Shown here: positions 6,481 through 15,002 of the stretch, one piece after another | How positions within the stretch are numbered: position 1 is the stretch's first letter | Layout: each line of letters begins with the position of its first letter | From: Streptomyces sp. A1136 | GTDB lineage: Bacteria; Actinomycetota; Actinomycetes; Streptomycetales; Streptomycetaceae | Direction of reading: 5' to 3' | Assembly (NCBI RefSeq): GCF_004795055.1 | Contig: NZ_SSBJ01000048.1 | Span: 1-42,975, forward strand | Length of the DNA: 42,975 nt | The notes under the pieces: generated by a model | Database searches by the model: none | Told to the model about the DNA's origin: nothing | Seen by the model: the letters and a program-made list of their open reading frames with translations, nothing else | Position numbers and translations under genes: made by a program

Positions 6481-8127
6481 TCAGCCCTTGCTGACCGCCG
6501 TCAGGATCTCGGGGATGCGGCGGGCCGCCACGGGGGCCGCCAGGCGCAGGCCCGCCCAGGCCGCCAGGGCGGCCCAGACGATGCCCAGAGGCAGGACCGT
6601 CCAGGCGAGGGACTGCTGCTCCGGGGTGGTGGCGAAGTAGACCGTCACCGTGATCACCGGGGCGGAGATCACCGCCGAGGCGAGCATGCCGCCGAAGATG
6701 CCCAGCCAGGCGAGCCCGCCCTGGCCCGGCGCCACGTTCTTGAACGCGCCGTCCGTGGGGATCGAGTACGGGAAACGGACCGAGGCCAGCGCGCCCGTGC
6801 ACAGCATGGCGCCCAGCAGGGCCAGCGCCAGGCCCAGGGCCGCGGGGAAGTAGGCCCAGTTGCCGACCAGCCCGGCGGTGACCGCCGTGACCAGGACCGT
6901 GTACGGGACGGTGACCAGGGCCAGCGCCCCGGCACGGGCCCGCATCTCCACGAAAACGTCGCGCGGGCTCGACAGGGTCTGCGCGACCATCCAGAACGCG
7001 GAGGTGTCCTGCCCGAACTGGTTGTACATCTGGATGCCGAGCATGCCCGAGCCGAAGCAGGCGAGGTAGAGGGAGCCGGTCCCCTGGAGGGCGTTGAACA
7101 CCGGCACGATCAGGCCCACGGCCAGCGCCGTCACCCAGGCCGACTTCGTCTTCGGGTCGCGCATCACGTACCGCAGGGTGCGCTGCATCGCGGCGCCCGT
7201 GCGGCCGCCGGGCAGCAGGGCCCAGAAGCCCGTGCCCGAGTCGCGGTCCTTGCGGGGCGCGGCGGCCGCGAGGGTCGAACCGTCCGGAGTGACCATCAGT
7301 TTGGTCAGGCTGCGCTCCCAGAACCACACGAGCCCGGCCAGGGCGGTGAGGGTGATCACCAGTTGGGCAGCGGCGACCGCGTAGTCGCCGTTGCTCGCTG
7401 AGTCCACCATGCCCACCGCCGTCGCGGGCGGCAGCCAACGGACCACCGCCTCCGCCGGCTCCAGGTGGGCCAGTCCGCCCGGCTGGAACAGGCGCTGACT
7501 GGCGAAGTTGGCCACCTGGGCGCCGACCGCGATCACCAGCCCGCTCAGTAGTGCGAGGTCGCGCCCCTTGCGGCTGGACAGCAGCCGTACGTTGGCGGTG
7601 GCCACGGCCCGCGCCAGGCTCACGTAGAACAGCAGCAGCAGCGGAACGGCGAGGACGGCGAACACCGTCCCGGCCGCGCCGTGCGCCACCGCCACCACCG
7701 AGCCGACGGCCAGGCAGAGCGTGAACAGCGGCCCGATGCCGACCAGCGACGACGCCAGGAGGGCCCGCACCAGCGGACGCGGGCGCAGCGGCAGCATCAC
7801 CAGCCGGCTCGGGTCGAGCGTCTCGTCGCCGCTCGGGAAGAACAGCGGCATGAAGCTCCAGGCGAGCGCCAGCACCGCCGCGAGGATCACGACGACCGTT
7901 CCCGCGTGCGCGTTGCCGTGCAGCACGGCCAGCCCGAGCGTGGCGAAGAAGCCCACCACGAGCGCCAGCACGAGGGTGCCGAACCAGGCCGCCTTGCGCT
8001 TGGAGGAGCCCCTGAGGCCGTTCTTGAGCAGCGACAGCTTGAGGCGGACGAAGAGCGGCATCAGGGAGACGGGCGGGGCCACGGTGACGGGCGCCGCCCG
8101 GCCGGCGGTGGTGACCGGGGCGCTCAT
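6481..8127 (-). CDS. ABC transporter permease, ABC-2-like
   Basis: 548 residues from ATG at 8127, overlapping the ATPase stop codon as ATGA (8124-8127), so the two are translationally coupled. About twelve hydrophobic segments run through the protein (for example AWFGTLVLALVVGFFATLGL near the N-terminus and ALGLALALLGAMLCTGALAS near the C-terminus). This fits a membrane subunit of an exporter working with the adjacent ATPase. Similar large actinobacterial permeases are annotated only as transporter proteins; the substrate is unknown and no dedicated binding protein is present. Confidence 0.82.
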   Translation of the reverse strand: MSAPVTTAGRAAPVTVAPPVSLMPLFVRLKLSLLKNGLRGSSKRKAAWFGTLVLALVVGFFATLGLAVLHGNAHAGTVVVILAAVLALAWSFMPLFFPSGDETLDPSRLVMLPLRPRPLVRALLASSLVGIGPLFTLCLAVGSVVAVAHGAAGTVFAVLAVPLLLLFYVSLARAVATANVRLLSSRKGRDLALLSGLVIAVGAQVANFASQRLFQPGGLAHLEPAEAVVRWLPPATAVGMVDSASNGDYAVAAAQLVITLTALAGLVWFWERSLTKLMVTPDGSTLAAAAPRKDRDSGTGFWALLPGGRTGAAMQRTLRYVMRDPKTKSAWVTALAVGLIVPVFNALQGTGSLYLACFGSGMLGIQMYNQFGQDTSAFWMVAQTLSSPRDVFVEMRARAGALALVTVPYTVLVTAVTAGLVGNWAYFPAALGLALALLGAMLCTGALASVRFPYSIPTDGAFKNVAPGQGGLAWLGIFGGMLASAVISAPVITVTVYFATTPEQQSLAWTVLPLGIVWAALAAWAGLRLAAPVAARRIPEILTAVSKG

Positions 8128-8954
8128 CGGGCGCCGCCCAGCCAGTCCAGGGAGTCGCCGCCGGCCAGGTCCCGTGCTCCGACGAGTTCGAGGAACGCGT
8201 TCTGGAGGGAGGGCGCGTCGCCCCGTACGTCGGCCAGCGGGCCCGCCGCGCGGATGTGGCCGCCGGCCATGACGGCCACCCAGTCGCACAGCGACTCGAC
8301 GAGCTCCATCACGTGGGAGGAGAACACGACGGTGGCCCCCGACGCGGTGTAACGTTCCAGCACTCCGCGGATGGTCTGCGCGGACACCGGGTCGACGCCT
8401 TCGAAGGGCTCGTCCAGGAAGAGGACTTCCGGGTTGTGCAGCAGCGCCGCCGCCAGGCCGATCTTCTTGCGCATGCCCGTCGAGTAGTCGACGACCAGCT
8501 TGTGCTGGGAGCCCGCGAGGTCCAGCACGTCCAGCAGCTGCGTCGTCCGCTTGTCGGTCTCCTCGCCCGGCAGGCCGCGCAGCCGGCCCATGTAGCCGAG
8601 CAACTCCCGCCCGGAGAGACGCTCGAACAGCCTCAGCCCCTCGGGCAGGACGCCGATCCGCGACTTCACCTCGGTCGGGTCCGCCCACACGTCGTGCCCG
8701 GCGACGTACACGCGCCCCATGTCGGGGCGCAGCAGCCCGGTCACCATCGACAGCGTCGTCGTCTTGCCCGCGCCGTTCGGCCCCACGAGCCCGATGAACC
8801 GGCCCGCCGGGATCTCCAGGTCGATGCCGGCCACGGCCACCTGCTCGCCGAAGCGCTTCCACAGTCCCTCTATCCGCACGGCGGCGGGCGGCGCGGATCG
8901 CGCGCCACCCGTTCCGTCGTGCGTCCCGCCCGTCGCATCACCCTGGTCCGGCAT
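8124..8954 (-). CDS. ABC transporter ATP-binding protein
   Basis: 276 residues with one complete nucleotide-binding domain after a Gly-rich N-terminal tail. The Walker A motif is GPNGAGKT at 58-65, the signature YSTGM at 157-161, Walker B VLFLDEP at 177-183, and the switch His is His214 in FSSH. The signature starts with YSTGM rather than LSGGQ, a form common in ABC-2 exporters of the CcmA/YhaQ type. It drives the permease encoded immediately downstream, with a four-base overlap. The substrate is unknown. Confidence 0.92.
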   Translation of the reverse strand: MPDQGDATGGTHDGTGGARSAPPAAVRIEGLWKRFGEQVAVAGIDLEIPAGRFIGLVGPNGAGKTTTLSMVTGLLRPDMGRVYVAGHDVWADPTEVKSRIGVLPEGLRLFERLSGRELLGYMGRLRGLPGEETDKRTTQLLDVLDLAGSQHKLVVDYSTGMRKKIGLAAALLHNPEVLFLDEPFEGVDPVSAQTIRGVLERYTASGATVVFSSHVMELVESLCDWVAVMAGGHIRAAGPLADVRGDAPSLQNAFLELVGARDLAGGDSLDWLGGAR

Positions 8955-9064
8955 GCGCCTGCCTCTCGTTCTGATCCCCGTGGTCGTACGTTCCTCACCA
9001 TAGGAGGAAGGGGGCAGGCGGCAGCAGTTACGTATGTCATGAACCCGGTGTCATGTACCCGACC

Positions 9065-9811
9065 TCAGGACGGGTGGGCCGCGCCGACGGCCGTGCCGAC
9101 GGCCGTGTCGACGCCCCTGCCGACGCGGGTCGCGGCCGCCTGGCTGCCGCACGCGTAGGCCAGCGCGTCGATCAGCTCCTCGGTGTCCGGCAGCCACCGG
9201 TTGGCCGGGGTGGGCTTGCACGCCCACTGCACCGGGCCCCGGCCGCCGAAGCGGGTGGGCGGCGCGGCGACGTACTCGCCCTCGCCCCGCGCGACCATGT
9301 CGATCGCGGACGCCGACCAGCCCAACTTCCGTACCAGGTCGGGCATCTTCGCCCCGGCCCCGGGCAGGACGAAGAACAGCATCCGGTGGTCGGGGGTGAG
9401 GGTGACCGGGCCGAGGGTGCGCTGCATGCGCTCCAGCCGCGCCACCGCGTGGATGCCGGCGGCGGAGGGCACGTCGATGGCGTCGAAGGTCCGGCCCGTC
9501 GGCAGCAGGATGGACGCGCCGGGCTGCTTCGCCCAGATCCGGCGCACCTGTACCGCGCTGCCGGTGGCCAGCGCCGCCCAGTCCTTCACCGCCGGGTGGG
9601 CGCCGGGCGCCGCGCACTCCGGGTCCCCGCAGGAGCACACCTCCCGGCCGTCGCCGGCCTCCAGCCAGGTGCCCGCGAAGACATCCCAGTGCCGTTCTTC
9701 CGCGTACCGCACGGCATGGTCCAACAGCTGCTCGCCGCGCTGCTTGGGGATGGGTGCGGTCTCCGTGACTCCGATGGTCTCTTCCACGCCCTTCACAACT
9801 CCCGCACCCAT
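9065..9811 (-). CDS. Orphan bifunctional primase/polymerase (prim-pol) N-terminal domain protein
   Basis: 248 residues, with an in-frame GTG at 9787 as an alternative start. It resembles the prim-pol domain of plasmid and phage replication proteins: LLDHAVRYAEERHWDVFAGT at the N-terminus, a cysteine cluster CSCGDPEC (59-66) followed by the conserved HP (72-73), and FDAIDVP (Asp110, Asp113) where the metal-binding acidic pair is expected. The helicase half of the plasmid proteins is absent. Such stand-alone genes are common on Streptomyces chromosomes and their role is unknown. No replication origin or integrase is nearby, so this does not look like part of an integrated plasmid. Confidence 0.82.
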   Translation of the reverse strand: MGAGVVKGVEETIGVTETAPIPKQRGEQLLDHAVRYAEERHWDVFAGTWLEAGDGREVCSCGDPECAAPGAHPAVKDWAALATGSAVQVRRIWAKQPGASILLPTGRTFDAIDVPSAAGIHAVARLERMQRTLGPVTLTPDHRMLFFVLPGAGAKMPDLVRKLGWSASAIDMVARGEGEYVAAPPTRFGGRGPVQWACKPTPANRWLPDTEELIDALAYACGSQAAATRVGRGVDTAVGTAVGAAHPS

Positions 9812-10007
9812 CCGGGGTTACGGGCGTAAACCGGCCCGTGGGCGGAGCATCGATCCTGCACATGGGGCGCACGGAAGCATGTACGGGGGCGCGTAGGAGC
9901 CCGGAGCGCGGTCCGTGGGTAGCGACACCACGCAGAGAGGAAGATTCTCCGCACATCAGGCGGGAAGTGATCATTCCATCGCTCTCCCGCGGCTTCAGGG
10001 GGTTTTC

Positions 10008-11390
10008 ATGGCAGCCAGGCCTCTCCTCGCCCGCCAGCCGAACGAACGGCTGCAGGCGCTCATCCAGGAAGCCGGGTGCTCCAACGCCGGGCTCGCCCGG
10101 CGCGTGAACATGTGCGGGGCCGAGCACGGCCTCGATCTCCGCTACGACAAGACCTCCGTGGCCCGGTGGCTGCGCGGTCAGCAGCCGCGCGGCCGGGCGC
10201 CGGGCATCATCGCCGAGGCGATCGGGCGCAAACTCGGCCGTACCGTCACCATCGACGAGATCGGCATGGCCAACGGCAAGAACCTCGCCTCCGGCGTCGG
10301 CCTCCAGTTCTCCCCGACGGTCATCGGCGCCATCGAGCAGGTCAGCGAGTTGTGGCGGAGCGACGTCGGTCGCCGCGACTTCCTCTCCGGCTCCAGCGTG
10401 GCCGCCTCCGCCCTCGTCGAACCCAGCCGGGACTGGTTGATCACCGGCGCCGACCCGCAGGTGGCGCGCAACAGCGGCTCGCGCGTCGGCATGCCCGACG
10501 TCGAAGCGGTACGGGCGACCACCGAGGCGCTCAAGGAGCTGGACCACCGCTTCGGCAGCGGGCACGTGCGCCCGGTGGTGGTGCACTACCTCAACTCCGT
10601 GGTGTCCGGGCTGATCGGCGGCTCCTACCGGGAGCCGGTCGGGCGGGCCCTGTTCGCGGCCGTGGCCCGGCTGACGGAACTGGCCGGCTACATGGCGGTG
10701 GACACGGGCCAGCCCGGCCTGGCCCAGCGCTACTACATCCAGGCGCTCCGGCTGGCCCAGGCGGCCGGCGACCGCGCGTACGGCGGTTACGTCCTGGCCG
10801 CGTCCATGAGCCACCTCGCCGCCGAACTCGGCAACCCCAGGGAGATCGCGCAACTGGCGCGGGCCGCCCAGGAGGGCACGCGCGGGCAGGTCACCCCGAG
10901 GGTGGAGGCGATGTTCTACGCCGCCGAGGCGCGCGGGCACGCGCTGCTGGGCGACGCCCGCGCCACGGCGGTGCTGTCGGGGCGGGCGGTGACCGCGCTG
11001 GAGCGGGCGGAGCCCGAGGCCGGCGACGACCCGGTGTGGATCCGCCACTTCGACGAGGCCTACCTCGCGGACGAGCTGGCCCACTGCCACCGGGACCTGG
11101 GCCAGGCCGACGCCGCGGCCAGGCGCGCCGAGGAGGCCCTGCGGGGCCTGCCCGAGACGAAGGCGCGACGCAGGGCGATCGGGCTGCTGCTGCTGGCGGC
11201 GGCCCGGGTCCAGCAGCGGGAGGTGGAGCAGGCCTGCCAGACGGCGGCGAAGGCCGCCGATCTGTTGGACTCGCTGCGGACCCGGCGCGGGGCGGAGTAC
11301 CTGGAGGATTTCCGGACCCGGCTGGAGCCGTACCGCGAGGAGTCGGCGGTGCGGGAGTTCACGGCTCGGCTGGAGGTGGCGGCGGTGTGA
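10008..11390 (+). CDS. HTH/TPR transcriptional regulator (NsdA-like family)
   Basis: 460 residues from ATG at 10008, with CAGGGGG 6 nt upstream. Residues about 8-75 form a helix-turn-helix-like region (RLQALIQEAGCSNAGLARRV, then YDKTSVARWLRGQQPRG). RRDFLSGS near residue 124 is often misread as a Tat signal but is internal and conserved in this family. From about residue 180 on the protein is helical with TPR-like repeats (PGLAQRYYIQALRLAQAAGD, ARATAVLSGRAVTALERAEP). Members of this family such as NsdA affect differentiation and antibiotic production in streptomycetes. I do not claim orthology to a named member. It is divergent from the prim-pol gene. Confidence 0.78.
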   Translation: MAARPLLARQPNERLQALIQEAGCSNAGLARRVNMCGAEHGLDLRYDKTSVARWLRGQQPRGRAPGIIAEAIGRKLGRTVTIDEIGMANGKNLASGVGLQFSPTVIGAIEQVSELWRSDVGRRDFLSGSSVAASALVEPSRDWLITGADPQVARNSGSRVGMPDVEAVRATTEALKELDHRFGSGHVRPVVVHYLNSVVSGLIGGSYREPVGRALFAAVARLTELAGYMAVDTGQPGLAQRYYIQALRLAQAAGDRAYGGYVLAASMSHLAAELGNPREIAQLARAAQEGTRGQVTPRVEAMFYAAEARGHALLGDARATAVLSGRAVTALERAEPEAGDDPVWIRHFDEAYLADELAHCHRDLGQADAAARRAEEALRGLPETKARRRAIGLLLLAAARVQQREVEQACQTAAKAADLLDSLRTRRGAEYLEDFRTRLEPYREESAVREFTARLEVAAV

Positions 11391-11492
11391 GGCGTGGTAC
11401 GGCTGCGGAGGTAACCGACCGGGGCGGCCGGTGACCGGGTAGCGTGGGCCGACGGTTCCGTACGTGCGGGCAGGTCGGTGAAGGAGTTCCCG

Positions 11493-13013
11493 GTGACGGA
11501 GAGCGGACAGGGGAGCGGTCATGAGGCCGCCCCGCAGGCCGGTGCGCCGTGGGGCCCGGACCCCGGACAAGAGGCGTCGCGGGGCGGGTACGGGGCGCGG
11601 CCCGGGCAGGGCTCTCCGCAGCCGCGGCCCGAGCAGGACGAGTACCCGGGGTACGGGGCGCAGGAGCCCGGCACCCCGGGCGGTCCCGCCTACGGCTACC
11701 CGGCGCAGGCGTCGCCCGAGTACGCCGGCCGGCCGGGGTACGGGTACCCGCGGCCGGGGCACGTGATCGGCCCGGGCTTCGAGGGGCCCGGGGACCCGCA
11801 CGGCTACGGATACCCCCCGCTGCCGGAGGCGGCGACCCAGTACATCCCGCCCATACCGGGCGCTCCGGGCCCGGTCGAGGCGGCCACCCAGTACATCCCG
11901 CCGGTGGTGGACGGGCCGGCCCACCACGAGGCGGCGACGCAGTACATGCCGCCGGTCCCGGCGGCGCCGGGGCATCACGAGGCGGCCACCCAGTACATCC
12001 CGCCGGTGGTGGACGGGCCGGCCCACCACGAGGCGGCGACGCAGTACATGCCGCCGGTCCCGGCGGCGCCGGGGCATCACGAGGCGGCGACGCGGTATAT
12101 CCCGCCGGTGGTGGACGGGCCGGCCCACCACGAGGCCGCGACGCAGTACATCCCGCCGGTCCCGGCGGCCCCCGCGGACCCCGCCGTGCAGGGTTTCGAC
12201 GGTCTGTTCCGCAGCGACGACAGCGCCGGCAGCACCCAACAGTTGCCGCAGATCCAGGAGCCGGTGCTGCCCCGGGCACCGCGCGCCCGGGGCCCCGTAG
12301 GCCCTCCCGCCGGTCCCCTACCGCCCGCGCAGCAGTACGCGCCGCAGCAGCAGTACGCGCCCCCGCCGCCGGCGCCCGCGCGCAAGGTCTCGGCCGGGGT
12401 GATCGCCGCCACCGTCATCGGTCTCGCCGTGGCCGGGCTCGGCGTCGGTTCGTTGCTCGGAGACGGCGGCAAGGCCGCCAACAGCGACCCGGGCGCCGAG
12501 GCGCCCGCCCCGACCGGCTCTTCGGCGGTGGCGGCCGACGACGCCCAGGTCGACCCCGCCCGCCCGCAGGCCGTCCAGCTCGACAAGGTGCTCGCGGACA
12601 GCAACGGCAGCCGCGCGGCGGTCATCAAGGCGGTCGACGACATCAAGAGCTGCCGCAACCTCGACCAGGCGGCCCTGGACCTGCGTGCCGCGGCCAGCCA
12701 ACGCGAGGACCTGGTCACCCGGCTCCAGGACCTGAAGATGGACCAGCTGCCGGACCACGTGAAGCTCGCCGCCGCCCTCAACAAGGCCTGGAAGTCCTCG
12801 GCCGCCGCCGACCGCAGCTACGCGGGCTGGGCGGACGACGTCGGCCACGACAAGGGCAAGTGCAAGGACGGCAAGGCCAAGTCCACCGACAGCGCCGCCG
12901 CCGGCAACAAGGCCAGCGGCGAGGCGACGCGGGCGAAGGAGTCGGCCGCGACCATGTGGAACTCGATCGCCGCCAAGTACGGCCTCACCCGACGGGACAA
13001 GACCGAGCTGTGA
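11493..13013 (+). CDS. Single-pass membrane protein with seven 17-residue TQY(I/M)PP repeats
   Basis: 506 residues from GTG at 11493, chosen for GAAGGAG 6 nt upstream. Residues 1-110 are a Gly/Pro/Gln/Tyr-rich disordered tail. Residues 112-230 are seven tandem 17-residue units of the form EAATQYIPPVVDGPAHH. A second Pro/Gln-rich stretch (QQYAPQQQYAPPPPAPARK) leads to a membrane helix at about 299-322. The C-terminal 180 residues, probably extracytoplasmic, form a helical domain with two Cys (SCRNLDQAALDL and KGKCKDGK). The repeated Thr followed by Gln and hydrophobic residues looks like a phospho-acceptor site for PASTA-type Ser/Thr kinases. That is inference. Function unknown. Confidence 0.8.
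   Translation: MTESGQGSGHEAAPQAGAPWGPDPGQEASRGGYGARPGQGSPQPRPEQDEYPGYGAQEPGTPGGPAYGYPAQASPEYAGRPGYGYPRPGHVIGPGFEGPGDPHGYGYPPLPEAATQYIPPIPGAPGPVEAATQYIPPVVDGPAHHEAATQYMPPVPAAPGHHEAATQYIPPVVDGPAHHEAATQYMPPVPAAPGHHEAATRYIPPVVDGPAHHEAATQYIPPVPAAPADPAVQGFDGLFRSDDSAGSTQQLPQIQEPVLPRAPRARGPVGPPAGPLPPAQQYAPQQQYAPPPPAPARKVSAGVIAATVIGLAVAGLGVGSLLGDGGKAANSDPGAEAPAPTGSSAVAADDAQVDPARPQAVQLDKVLADSNGSRAAVIKAVDDIKSCRNLDQAALDLRAAASQREDLVTRLQDLKMDQLPDHVKLAAALNKAWKSSAAADRSYAGWADDVGHDKGKCKDGKAKSTDSAAAGNKASGEATRAKESAATMWNSIAAKYGLTRRDKTEL
11826..12182 (+). repeat. Seven tandem 51-bp coding repeats
   Basis: Seven in-frame copies of 51 bp encode the EAAT(Q/R)Y(I/M)PP units of the membrane protein. Copies 2-6 alternate between a VVDGPAHH and a VPAAPGHH form, giving a 102-bp higher-order period, which suggests recent duplication of a two-unit block. 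Confidence 0.93.
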
Positions 13014-13024
13014 CGGCCGGGGCC

Positions 13025-13046
13025 GGTCACGCCGCGCGGGCGTGAC
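13025..13046. terminator. Hairpin between convergent genes
   Basis: GTCACGCC (13026-13033) pairs with GGCGTGAC (13039-13046), and the stem extends outward with GGCC/GGCC and a bulge. It lies between the repeat protein (plus) and the binding lipoprotein (minus), so it could serve both. Confidence 0.55.
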
Positions 13047-13064
13047 GGCCCGGGCCGAGGGGCG

Positions 13065-14345
13065 TCACGCCGCGCGGGGCGCCTGCTCCAGGGTCGGCGT
13101 CATGTCCTGGGGCTCCTCGCCCGGCTGGGCGACCAGCCGCCCCTGCCGGACGACCTGGAAGGTCACCCGCCCGTTGGAGATGCGCGGGAACCCGGCGACG
13201 GCCCGTACGTCCTGGTGGCGCCAGCTCAGCTCGGGGGTGAGACCGCCGGTCTGGACGCCCCCGGTCTGGTTGAGGGTCTTGGCGACCTTGCGCGCGGTCA
13301 CTTCCTCGTCGGCCTTGAGCCGCCCGACGACCTGGCTCAGCACGGTGTAGGCGATCCAGGTGGTCTGCGTCCCGCTGTCGTCGGGATCCACGCTGTCGTC
13401 CCCGAAGGCCTGGTCGGAGATCACCTTGCGCATCGGCTCCCACAGCGGGTCGCCGGCCACCGGGTACCAGCTGGTGAGGTACGCGCCCTCGAAGGGGCTC
13501 TCCCGGCCGCCGGTGCGGTCGACCAGCGCCTGGCTGACGCTGCCGAGGACGGAGGCGATCTGCGGCTTCCTGTGCTTCTCGTCGGTGCGGCGGAAGGCGT
13601 CGAGGAAGGTCTCCGTGCGCTCGCCGAGCACCGCCGTCACGCAGCCCCGCTCCTTGGCGGCGGGGCCGGTGGTGTCGGCCAGTGCCTCGCGGGCCTGGGA
13701 CGTGTAGTCGGCGCTGTCCTCGGCGGCCCGGATGTCCGCGGCCTCCGGCACCTTGTTGGTCTGCAGCCCGGCGTTCAGCAGTACGGGCATCGAGTCGCCC
13801 GCGAGGGTGTCGGGGCGGACCAGGGCGACCTGGCTGCACGCCTTGCCGAGCTGGTGCCCGGCGCCGGCGAGGAGGACGGGCTGCCCCCCGTTGACCGGGT
13901 AGGAGAGGGTGCTCACGAACTCCTCGGAGGACACCCCGTAGCCGCCGATGAAGGGGATGCCCTCGGACTCCAGCGGGGCCATGAACGCGCGGCCGTGCTG
14001 GCTGTACGAGCCGACGACCGCGACGGCCTTCTCGGCGACCGCCTTGCGCGCGCAGTCGGCGGCGCCGGTCGGGGTGTTCTGCTCGTTGCAGGTCAGGACG
14101 CGCAGCTTGTGGCCGTTGATGCCGCCCTTGGCGTTCACCCAGCGTTCGTAGGCCTTCGCCATGCCCACCATGCCGGGCATGTTGGTCGCCTTGGTCCCCA
14201 TCGGGGCGAAGGTCATCACGGTGATGGTGCCCCCGGAGCCCCCCGAGCCCCCGGGGACCAACCCGCAACCGGCGATGAGACACGCACCCATCGCCGTGGC
14301 CAGGAAGGTGCGGGAGAGGGAGGTCGTGCGTAGCCGGTCGGTCAT
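13065..14345 (-). CDS. Branched-chain amino-acid-type ABC substrate-binding lipoprotein
   Basis: 426 residues from ATG at 14345. A lipoprotein signal ends in the lipobox LIAGC (Cys27), followed by a Gly/Ser-rich linker. The mature part is a type-1 periplasmic-binding fold of the LivJ/ANF-receptor class: VMTFAPMGTKATNMPGMVGM, INGHKLRVLTCNEQN, VAVVGSYSQHGRAFMAP, and a second lobe from about residue 150. No LivH/M/G/F transporter genes are nearby, so it is an orphan that may serve a distant transporter or act in sensing. Confidence 0.85.
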   Translation of the reverse strand: MTDRLRTTSLSRTFLATAMGACLIAGCGLVPGGSGGSGGTITVMTFAPMGTKATNMPGMVGMAKAYERWVNAKGGINGHKLRVLTCNEQNTPTGAADCARKAVAEKAVAVVGSYSQHGRAFMAPLESEGIPFIGGYGVSSEEFVSTLSYPVNGGQPVLLAGAGHQLGKACSQVALVRPDTLAGDSMPVLLNAGLQTNKVPEAADIRAAEDSADYTSQAREALADTTGPAAKERGCVTAVLGERTETFLDAFRRTDEKHRKPQIASVLGSVSQALVDRTGGRESPFEGAYLTSWYPVAGDPLWEPMRKVISDQAFGDDSVDPDDSGTQTTWIAYTVLSQVVGRLKADEEVTARKVAKTLNQTGGVQTGGLTPELSWRHQDVRAVAGFPRISNGRVTFQVVRQGRLVAQPGEEPQDMTPTLEQAPRAA

Positions 14346-14484
14346 GTCCACGCACCATTCCGCCCCACGGGGAACGTGGGCATGAGGTGTACACAACATC
14401 CGGTGACCGGGAGGTGAATTGCGGGGGCGCGGGCGCGCACAGGTGCTTCAAGATCGCGCCAGGGGGGAACGTACGATCGAAAGC

Positions 14485-14988
14485 GTGACATTCGCCCAAG
14501 GTTCGAAGAACTCTTCCCGCCGCGGCGGCCGCTCCTCCACCATGGGCGGCATGCCCCTCAACGACATGCCGTGGTGGCGCTGGCGCAGCAACGTGCGCTC
14601 GGCGCTGCACATGCTTTCCGACCCGCTGTTCCAGGAGGAGGTCTGGCAGGCCGGCGTCGAAGGGTACGGCGACGTCACCGACGCCGTGTACCGGCTCGTC
14701 GAGGACACCTGGCTCGACAGCTGGTCGGCCGAGAAGTACGTCGGCACCATCTTCCGCGACTCCGGCGAGGCCGCCCTCGTCGACCTCGCGGTCCTGCGCG
14801 TGCTGCGCATCCTGCACCAGGTCGGCCCGGACGCGCCGGTCTCCGCGTACCTGGAGCACCACGCCTGGCCCGAGGCGGTGCGCGCGGCGCGCGAGGCCCA
14901 CGTACGGCTCGCCACGGCGGACGGGGACGATCCGGACGCCGCGCCCCGCTCCCTGGAGTTGCTGAGAATCCTCACCCGCGCGGTGTGA
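14485..14988 (+). CDS. Conserved hypothetical protein upstream of purU
   Basis: 167 residues from GTG at 14485; the frame is open back to 14419 but that part looks non-coding. I recognise no named domain. The core (MPWWRWRSNVRSALHMLSD, DVTDAVYRLVEDTWLDSWSA, KYVGTIFRDSGEAALVDLAV) is helical and rich in Trp and acidic residues, with no signal peptide or membrane span. It ends 14 bp before purU and is probably cotranscribed with it. I assign no function. Confidence 0.7.
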   Translation: MTFAQGSKNSSRRGGRSSTMGGMPLNDMPWWRWRSNVRSALHMLSDPLFQEEVWQAGVEGYGDVTDAVYRLVEDTWLDSWSAEKYVGTIFRDSGEAALVDLAVLRVLRILHQVGPDAPVSAYLEHHAWPEAVRAAREAHVRLATADGDDPDAAPRSLELLRILTRAV

Positions 14989-15002
14989 AAGGCTTTGCCG
15001 TC

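Noticed and set aside
10374..10400. Twin-arginine signal (RRDFLSGS) in the HTH/TPR regulator
   Set aside because: It lies around residue 124 rather than at the N-terminus, follows a DNA-binding region and is a conserved internal feature of this regulator family.
9065..11390. Prim-pol gene and HTH regulator as part of an integrated plasmid or phage
   Set aside because: There is no integrase, excisionase, replication helicase, tRNA attachment site or repeat nearby, and composition matches the surrounding genes.
13065..14345. Binding lipoprotein as part of the ABC transporter operon at 6481-8954
   Set aside because: The genes are 4 kb apart with several units between, and the ATPase/permease pair looks like an exporter, whereas the lipoprotein is of the LivJ importer type.
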